Assembly: GCA_039704465.1 (NCBI GenBank)
Contig: CM077642.1
Span: forward strand, 65,001-114,743
Source of the DNA: Plasmodiophora brassicae
Lineage: Eukaryota > Endomyxa > Phytomyxea > Plasmodiophorida > Plasmodiophoridae
Reading direction: 5' to 3'
Length of the DNA: 49,743 nt
Positions 40,325 through 49,743 of this stretch are shown here, one piece after another. Made by a program: the position numbers and the translations under genes. The stretch's first letter is position 1; each line of letters begins with the position of its first letter. The notes below the pieces were generated by a model that worked only from the letters and a program-made list of their open reading frames with translations, made no database searches and was not told where the DNA came from.

Positions 40325-40409
40325 GAAGGAGTGGCTGAGTGGTTTAAGGCGGTAAACTGTAACTTTACTAATGTTATCATTATCATAGGTTCGAATCCTA
40401 TCTCCCTCA
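40325..40409 (+). tRNA. trnY(gua): tRNA-Tyr (GUA)
   Basis: Class II tRNA with long variable arm, as in bacterial tRNA-Tyr. Anticodon arm GTAAA-CTGTAAC-TTTAC. Acceptor GAAGGAG/CTCCCTC has one A-C mismatch at the third pair. No spacer to trnN, so the two must be cut apart by RNase P at the shared border. Confidence 0.92.
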
Positions 40410-40434
40410 AAAGATATTAATGAAGTTAAAAGAA

Positions 40435-40506
40435 GTTCCTTTCGTCTAGTGATTAGGACATTGCCTTTTCAGGGTGAGAACGTGGGTTTAATTCCCACAA
40501 GGAATA
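40435..40506 (+). tRNA. trnE(uuc): tRNA-Glu (UUC)
   Basis: Acceptor GTTCCTT/AAGGAAT, discriminator A, anticodon loop TTTTCAG with stem TTGCC/GGTGA. Confidence 0.93.
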
Positions 40507-40529
40507 ATGTATTGTTATGAATATATTAT

Positions 40530-40600
40530 TGGGATATAGCCAAATGGTAAGGCATTGGTTTTTGACATCATGAGTATAGGTTCGATTCCTATTATCCCAA
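40530..40600 (+). tRNA. trnQ(uug): tRNA-Gln (UUG)
   Basis: Acceptor TGGGATA/TATCCCA, discriminator A, anticodon loop TTTTGAC with a 4-bp core stem. Confidence 0.92.
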
Positions 40601-40624
40601 AGTTATTCATTTGAAAATCGTATA

Positions 40625-40695
40625 GCGAATATAAATTAATGGTAAATTATTTGTCTTCCAAACAGATTTTGAGAGTTCGAGTCTCTCTATTCGCA
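40625..40695 (+). tRNA. trnG(ucc): tRNA-Gly (UCC)
   Basis: Acceptor GCGAATA/TATTCGC, discriminator A, anticodon loop CTTCCAA. Last tRNA before rnl. Confidence 0.94.
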
Positions 40696-41260
40696 ATAAT
40701 ATATAACTTAATATTTGCATGTAAAGTATATTTAATGAATACCTTGGTATAACAAATGGTAAGGACGTTTTGAAATGCGAAAAGTCGTGGTGTTAAGTAG
40801 AAGATTGTTAAACGCGAATTTCCTTGCGAAGAAATTTATTCTTATAAGAATTATGAAAAAGAATTTAGGGAATTGAAACATCTTAGTACCTAGAGAAAAG
40901 AAATCAATCGAGATTCCGAAAGTAGTGGTGAGCGATTTCGGATATAGGTTAATTAAATTAGTTTTTATACACTAGGAAATATCTTGAAAGGTATACCGTA
41001 GAAAGTTGTAGTCTTGTTATTTGGTGTATAGAGATTTATATATTTAAAATATTTAAAACGATTTTCGTGTAGAATTGTTTGAAAATGGGAGGCCCACCTT
41101 CCAAACCTAAATATTTGTTATAACCGATAGTGTATAAGTACCGTGAGGGAAAGGTGAAAGAAAACCCATTAGGGAGTGAAAAGAAGTTGAAATTAAATAT
41201 AAAGAAATAATTTAATAATGATTTTATTTTATAATTATTATAAATGTACCTTTTGTATAA

Positions 41261-41694
41261 GTGTTACAAATAAAGTTATTGGGAGAAAGAAGTAGTCGCT
41301 GCATTAGATAGGAAATAGAAAAAAAACGTTCATATTGCATTGTATTAATAAATAGTAAATAAAAGAATAAGTTATTAATTAAGAATAGGCTTCCATAGAT
41401 AAAAGGTTTTAACTACTGAAGTATTAAAATTCTTATACGGTTAAATTAAATTGTTAAAAAATTGGGAGTAAACTTTGATTCTAATTTACTAAAAACCTCT
41501 TAATAAATATTTGGGTTTATTCATAATTATATACCTAATTATGAATTAATGAAGAGTATTTAGATAATTTTTTAAATAAATACCAAATTAAAGTTTAATT
41601 ATTTATATTAATTAATTTGAAATTGGCGGAGCTTCATGTTATGAAATAGCATGTGTAGTTTTAGGTGGGGAAAATTTTAATTTTCTATCATAAT
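41261..41694 (+). other. rnl group II intron 1
   Basis: 434 nt, the shortest intron here. Starts GTGTTA, ends ATAAT. Domain V at 41628-41661 (GGAGCTTCATGTTATG...). Bulged A at -8 (A-TCATAAT). Flanks join to TTTTGTATAA|TGGGTCAGC. Confidence 0.9.
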
Positions 41695-41957
41695 TGGGTC
41701 AGCAAGTTAATAAGGATAGTTTGCTTAACTTTGGTGATAAAAGGGAGGCGTAGCGAAAGCGAGTTTTAAAAAAGCGAAAATTGGATCTTTCTTATTAAAC
41801 CCGAAGCCAAGTGATCTAACCATGATCAAGTTGATATTACTGTGATAGGTAATTGAGGACTGAACCCGTATATGTGGCAAAATATTGGGATGAATTGTGG
41901 TTTGGAGTGAAAGGCTAATCAAACTTGGCAATAGCTGGTTTTCTGCGAAATCTATTT

Positions 41958-42692
41958 GTGTGCTTAGTGCGAATACGCTTATAATGTAAAAGAATTGTAA
42001 TAATAATATTAATGTAAAAAATATAGATAAATTTAATTTATTAAATTTTATATAATATGAATTTCGTCATATTTTTGGTTTTAAACTAGAAAAAATATAT
42101 GAGAGTAAATTCTAGTATAAAAATAATGAATTTTTTAATTGACTTTAAAGTTTTTAAACAGAATATTTATTTTACAAATTGTTAAAAATTATTTGTGAAT
42201 AATATAAAATAAACTATGTTTGTTAATTGTTACCGTAATTCGCGATTTTACAAAGTTAAGAAGTTTATAGTATAAAAAAAATATATTTGTTTGTATAAGA
42301 TAGATATGGAAAATTTAAATTAGTTTTTTCGGTAAAAAACATAGATTCATTTAATAATAAACATAAGAGATATATAAACTAAGAGTGTTTTTAAAATAAA
42401 TTTGAAAGAAATTTATAGAAAAATTACACAACGGATCAAATTCATATTTTTTCTTTAAAGATTTATAATTAATTTGCGTTTTAAATATAGCATTAAATAA
42501 TGTATATACTATGTATGGTTTTTGTTATGTAAAAATATTTTGAAATAAGGGAGGTTTTTACAAATTGCGTAATTAAAAATATAATCATACTATACGTTTG
42601 TTAATTTTATATTTAAAGTGAGAAGCTAGGTAATAATAAATTATTATGTGTAGTTTTGAAGTAAAGTTTTCTTAATAGAAATCGATTATAAC
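41958..42692 (+). other. rnl group II intron 2
   Basis: 735 nt, starts GTGTGC, ends TATAAC. Domain V at 42622-42656 (GAAGCTAGGTAATAAT...). Flanks join to GCGAAATCTATTT|AGGTAG. Confidence 0.9.
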
Positions 42693-43552
42693 AGGTAGAG
42701 TGTTATATAGTTTATTTTACGGGTAGAGCTCTAGTTATTTGATGGGAGTGTAGCAGCTTTACTGAGAATAATTAAACTTCGAATAGTAAATTTTAAGTTA
42801 TAATAAACAGACTTTTGGCGATAAGGTCGAAGGTCAAGAGGGAAACAGCCCAGATTACATGATAAGGTCTTAAAATAATTTTTTGAGTGAAAAAGGAAAA
42901 TTTAGTACTTAAACAATTAAGAGGTAGGCTTGGAAGCAGCCATTCTTTAAAGAAATCGTATTAGATCATTAGTTATTCTAGTTTAAATTTTTCTAAAATG
43001 TATAGAGGCTAAAAAATTTACCGAAGCAGTAAATAAGAAATAATTTCTTATGGTAGCAGAACGTTCCGTAGTTTTTTGAAGGAAAATTGTGAAATTTTTT
43101 GCAGAAATCGGAAGTGAGGATGCTGATATGAGTAACGAAAAATATAGTAATAATCTATATCGCTGTAAGTTTAAGGTTTTCAAAGTATGGGTTAACTACT
43201 TTGAGTAACACAGTATCTAAGATAAAAAAAGGGTGAAGACTTAAGTTGATGAAGAAAGAAGTTTATATTCTTCAGTAATTTTAGAAAATTAATAGTTATT
43301 GTGCGAATTTGGTTTAATTATCTTATCAAGTTTCTCATAAGCTATTCGAGAAAAATTCTAAATATTAAAACTGTATTTAAACCGACACTGGTGAACTGGT
43401 ACGATTATGTACTAAAGCGATTGAAAGAATAGTATTGAAGGAACTCGGCAAAATTGTTCTGTGACTTCGGTATAAAGAACACCAATCATATTTATATAGG
43501 TTTATATTTTGGTTGGTAGCAGAAATAGGGGGTAGCGACTGTTTAATAAAAA

Positions 43553-44160
43553 GTATGATTTGTTATTATGATTCTGTTTACTAATGGTTAATTAACATTT
43601 TTTTCTTAATACTGTAATAAAAAAATTATGTTAAATTTAGAATTTACACCATTAACTTGCGATGCAGGCATTTTATATAAGAATAATTTAAATATATGTA
43701 TATTTTAGGCGTCTAGAAGGCAGCGTATTTTATGAAAAAAATAGAAATATTAGGTTATATAAATTAAGATGAGAAAATAGCGTAATTATTCTTTTTAGTA
43801 ATTACGTAAGAATTGTATAATTATTTTTACAATTTTTGTAAGGCGTAGAGAATAATTTTAACTACAAAATGAGATGCATTATTCATAATAAATAAAGTAG
43901 TTTTTTAATATATTGTAAGTAGTTGAACAAAGTTGTTTTAGAATTTTGTTATATATATAGTTAAAAAATTAAAGAAAATATAAAAATACGATTAAATTTT
44001 TAATGTAATTTATATAATTAGTGTTGATTAAATACTCCCCTAGTATTATAATCTTTTTAGATATACAATAGGGAGTTATTAACATTTGAGCTGTATATAA
44101 TGAAAATTATATGTACAGTTTTTATAGGGGGAAAATTTGAAAAAATTTACCTATCTAAAT
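43553..44160 (+). other. rnl group II intron 3
   Basis: 608 nt, starts GTATGA, ends TAAAT. Domain V at 44088-44121 (GAGCTGTATATAATG...ATGTACAGTT). Bulged A at -8. It follows GACTGTTTAATAAAAA. Confidence 0.9.
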
Positions 44161-44290
44161 CACAGGACTCTGCTAAATTGTAAAATGATGTATAGGGTCT
44201 GACACCTGCCCAGTGCTGTAAAGTTAAAAATTAGTTGTTTATGCTTCTAATTTAATCTCCAGTAAACGGCGGCTGTAACTCTGACGGTCC

Positions 44291-44910
44291 GTGTGTTTCC
44301 GTAATTAAAATATAGTTTAATTAAAATTATATTGAATAAGAATTTATAGTGTGGATTTAGAAAAATTATTTTGGTATATAAAATGCAAGAAAATTATTAA
44401 TTTTGATCAAAGATGGTTTTATACTTAAGTAATTTATAAATTAGAAAAAAATAGATCATTGTTTGAAAATAAAGAACGACTCCAGTTAAGTTTCGAATAA
44501 CAGAGAGTTATACTTTAAAAAATTTATAAATATAGAAAATATAGGGTTTGAAAGTTTTTTATTAAAAATTGTGATGTTTTTAAATTGGACTAATTTAAAT
44601 ATGTTTTATAAAGACAATTCGGAATAAAAGTCGAATCTATTTTTTGTCTAAACACTGTAAAAACGGAAATAACATTTATATTTATTTATTTTTTAATATA
44701 AGTATATTATCAATTGAAAGGTAATAAAGATTAAAATAGTAAGTATAAACGGAAAGATACTATAAAAATGCTTTTAATTTTTTAAACATGTTCATAGTAT
44801 TAACTTAATAAAAATTTGAATGTTTTTAGAATGGTTAATAGAAGTTGTATGGTAATAATTACCAGGTACAATTTTAATTAGCAAATTATTATTAATGATT
44901 TGACTATAAT
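44291..44910 (+). other. rnl group II intron 4
   Basis: 620 nt, starts GTGTGT, ends TATAAT. Domain V at 44841-44874 (GAAGTTGTATGGTAAT...GGTACAATTT). Flanks join to CTGACGGTCC|TAAGGTAGCG, just after helix 69. Confidence 0.92.
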
Positions 44911-45478
44911 TAAGGTAGCGAAATTCCTTGTCTAGTAATTTTAGACCTGCATGAATGGTGTAACGACTTCCCTACTGTCTCCAATACTATTTCAGTGAAA
45001 TTAGAATATCCGTGAAGATACGGATTATTATATGATTAGACGGAAAGACCCTATGCACCTTTACTAGATTTTTATATTGTTACAAAGACTAAATTGTGTA
45101 GAATAGGTGGGATGTTTTTGATCTTTTTTAAAAAGGAAAACGTAAGTGAAATACCACTCGTTTTAGTTCTTTGAACTTACTTATTTTCAATAAGGATAGT
45201 GTATATTTGCTAGTTTGGCTGGGGCGGCCGCTTCCTAAAGAGTAACGGAGGTGTACAAAGGTAAATTTGATTTAATGTTTATTAAATTTTAAGTGTAATG
45301 GCAAAATTTGCTTGACTGCGAGACTAACAAGTCAAGCAGGGACGTAAGTCGGTCATAATGATCCGGTAATTCTGCGTGGTAAGGTTATCGCTCAACGGAT
45401 AAAAGGTACGCTAGGGATAACAGGCTTATGACCCTCGAGAGTTCTTATCGGCGGGGTCGTTTGGCACCTCGATGTCGA

Positions 45479-46047
45479 GTGTAATTCGCTAATTATCATA
45501 TATAGGAAATAATAATATTATTTTTTATATTGATGTAATTTTTGTTATGTTTAATGTATTTATTTATTAAATTAATTTTTGGTAAACTTTTAGATTCTAT
45601 CAAATAATTTTTTCCAAGCAATACATTATAATTTACTTAGAGTTGAGTTAGGTCTTATTTATGAAGAATATTTCGTTATGAGGTGTATATAATCCGAAAG
45701 GGTAGTATGAATTTTTTTATATACATAAACTGCTATTATATTGGCGTTAATAGGTTTATAAATTATAATTGGATCGGAATAGAGTAAACAAAACTAAGTA
45801 TTATAATAGCAAAAGAGGTGAATAGACGTTGAATTATATGTTAAAATGTAATTCGCGAAAATGGATTCGATAATATATGTTTCTATTTATGGAAATAGAA
45901 GTTACTAGTAATATCGAAAGAAAATTGAAAATTTTTTTGTTTTACGAAGCATAAAGTTTTGGATATTGATTTAAAGCTATATAGTAAGAAATTACTACGT
46001 ATAGTTTGGCAGTAGCAGTATGATGTTTATATGATATTGACTATAAC
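45479..46047 (+). other. rnl group II intron 5
   Basis: 569 nt, starts GTGTAA, ends TATAAC. Domain V at 45973-46007 (AAAGCTATATAGTAAG...). Flanks join to CGATGTCGA|CTTTTCACATCC, in the peptidyl-transferase region. Bulged A at -8. Confidence 0.92.
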
Positions 46048-46451
46048 CTTTTCACATCCTGGAGCTGAAGAAGGTTCCAAGGGTTCGGTTGTTCGCCGAT
46101 TAAAGTGGAACATGAGTTGGGTTTAGAACGTCGTGAGACAGTTTGGTCCCTATCTGTCATATACGTTTTAAAACTGAAAAAATTTGTATCTAGTACGAGA
46201 GGATCGATATGAATTGGCCGCTGGTAAATCAATTATTTTGATATAAAGTATCGTTGAGACGCTACGCCAATTATATATAACTGCTGAAGGCATATCAAGC
46301 AGGAAGATGATTTTAAGAAGAGTTTTAATTAGTTGTTGAAACAGTTAGTTGGTTATAGATAATGACTTTGATAGGCTACTAGATGTACATAGTGTAAATT
46401 ATTCAGTCTGGAGTACTAAATAACTAATATATAATTTATATATACAATTAT

Positions 46452-46538
46452 GGAAAGGTGACTGAGGGGTTGAAGGTGATGGTTTGCTAAATCATTATAT
46501 AAAGTTTTATATCGTGGGTTCGAATCCCATTCTTTCCA
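46452..46538 (+). tRNA. trnS(gcu): tRNA-Ser (GCU)
   Basis: Class II tRNA. Acceptor GGAAAGG/TCTTTCC, anticodon stem ATGGT/ATCAT with loop TTGCTAA, variable arm present, discriminator A. Confidence 0.93.
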
Positions 46539-46550
46539 ATTTAAAATATA

Positions 46551-46631
46551 GCTTACTTGGTGGAATTGGTAGACACGATTGACTTAAAATCAATTCTTTA
46601 AGAGGTATCGGTTCAATTCCGATAGTAAGTA
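46551..46631 (+). tRNA. trnL(uaa): tRNA-Leu (UAA)
   Basis: Class II tRNA. Acceptor GCTTACT/AGTAAGT, anticodon loop CTTAAAA, discriminator A. Confidence 0.95.
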
Positions 46632-46658
46632 AATTAATTTTAAAATATAAACAAAGGA

Positions 46659-46746
46659 GGGCGTATGGCTGAGTGGTTTAAAGCGTTAGTCTTGAACACT
46701 AATATGTAAAATTTTTATATCGTGGGTTCGAATCCTGCTACGTCTA
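46659..46746 (+). tRNA. trnS(uga): tRNA-Ser (UGA)
   Basis: Class II tRNA. Acceptor GGGCGTA/TACGTCT with G-U pairs, anticodon arm TTAGT-CTTGAAC-ACTAA, discriminator A. Confidence 0.93.
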
Positions 46747-47125
46747 AGGGTGAATTTTAAGTTTATCTAAAATATAGAAAATAAAAATATATTTTTATTT
46801 TATGCAGTTTTTGTATATCATAAATCTTAAGTGTTATTTAACATTTATTTTAGTAAATTTAAGAATAGATTTTTAAAATAACAAATATAATAATGAACCA
46901 GTTATTATTTATAAATTATTTGTAGTAATAAGATAAATTAACTTTATATTTTAGTTATATAGTTATAATTAGTATAGTATGTATAAATTGGCATTTATAA
47001 TATTAGTTATATTAACTATAAAATTAATTTTATATGTTTTTTGATTTTTTCTAAAAAAATTTGTATCATTTGGAGAAATCTAAGATGAGTTGGTATTAAC
47101 TAATGATGGTTATTGGTTAAAAATA
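46747..47125. other. AT-rich spacer between convergent trnS and atp1
   Basis: 379 nt separating + strand trnS(uga) from the - strand atp1 3' end. It is almost pure AT with no tRNA or rRNA signature. The only possible content I see is a 34-codon frame at 46979-47083. Confidence 0.7.
46979..47083 (+). CDS. Small hypothetical membrane peptide
   Basis: 34 aa frame from ATG to TAA if TGA is Trp. One hydrophobic segment (LAFIILVILTIKLILYVF) is followed by WFFLKKFVSFGEI, giving a single predicted membrane helix with a basic C-terminal side. I recognise no family. In sequence this AT-rich such a frame can arise by chance; no RNA or homology evidence is available from the window. Confidence 0.22.

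Positions 47126-49743
<2,618 letters not shown>

Larger units (their letters stand above)
40712..46428 (+). rRNA. rnl: Large-subunit ribosomal RNA, six exons
   Basis: Exons about 40712-41260, 41695-41957, 42693-43552, 44161-44290, 44911-45478, 46048-46428 (about 2.75 kb). Bacterial-type landmarks: GTACCTTTTGTATAA|TGGGTCAGC, AAACCGACACTGGTGAACTGG, TAAACGGCGGCTGTAACT, TAAGGTAGCGAAATTCCTTG, GACGGAAAGACCCTATG, ACGCTAGGGATAACAGG, GGCACCTCGATGTCGA, CACATCCTGGAGCTGAAG, GGGTTTAGAACGTCGTGAGA and the sarcin-ricin loop TAGTACGAGAGGA. All five introns hit conserved positions, including the region after helix 69 (near E. coli 1925) and the peptidyl-transferase ring (near 2509). End points are estimated by alignment with bacterial 23S rRNA. 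Confidence 0.97.

Noticed and set aside
41725..46232. Open frames of 63-68 codons on the - strand
   Set aside because: They are antisense to conserved rnl segments, including the sarcin-ricin region.

Overview
This window is a large piece of an AT-rich mitochondrial genome from a microbial eukaryote (protist or alga). It carries respiratory-chain genes (nad2, nad3, nad4, nad5, nad6, nad7), ATP synthase genes (atp1, atp6, atp9), ten ribosomal-protein genes of bacterial type, both large rRNAs and 24 tRNA genes. TGA is read as tryptophan throughout: conserved Trp positions of Nad5, Nad2, Nad3, Atp6 and Nad7 are TGA, and a tRNA-Trp gene with a UCA anticodon is present. Retention of atp1, rps10, rps4, rpl6, a probable rpl31, a probable 5S rRNA and a probable RNase P RNA indicates a gene-rich, early-type mitochondrial genome rather than an animal or typical fungal one. 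I cannot assign the lineage more precisely. cob, cox1-3, nad1, nad4L, nad9 and others are not seen and may lie outside the window.

Layout. 1-4067: tandem array of about 25 GC-rich units of about 164 bp. 4206-7968 (+): trnW, then rps13, rps11, rps14, rps8, rpl6, rps12, rps7, trnP, rps4. 8044-17656 (+): nad5 in six exons, nad6 in two, trnR. 17681-23421 (-): nad2, rps10, atp6 (two exons), nad3 (two exons), listed in transcription order. 23529-46746 (+): nad7 in eight exons, nad4 in two, atp9, four tRNAs, a probable rnpB, rns with two introns, a probable rrn5, a tRNA cluster with rpl31, rnl with five introns, three more tRNAs. 47126-49743 (-): the 3' part of atp1, in four visible exons, running off the window.

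The dominant feature is intron load. I place 26 group II introns, each with a recognisable domain V hairpin, and see no group I intron. Five carry maturase-like reverse-transcriptase ORFs that are open only when TGA is Trp, and all five have lost the YADD active-site motif. Exons as short as 12 nt (nad5) and 18 nt (nad7) result. Three nad7 introns share unusual ends (UUA... at the 5' end, ...GU at the 3' end) instead of GUGYG...AY. Exon joins were chosen by reading frame, family conservation and the position of the domain VI bulged A. Most are probably exact; those of atp6, nad4, nad3 and atp1 carry an uncertainty of a few nucleotides.

The proteins encoded here form parts of complex I and the F1Fo ATP synthase in the inner membrane. 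The rRNAs, tRNAs and ribosomal proteins are the organelle's translation machinery.
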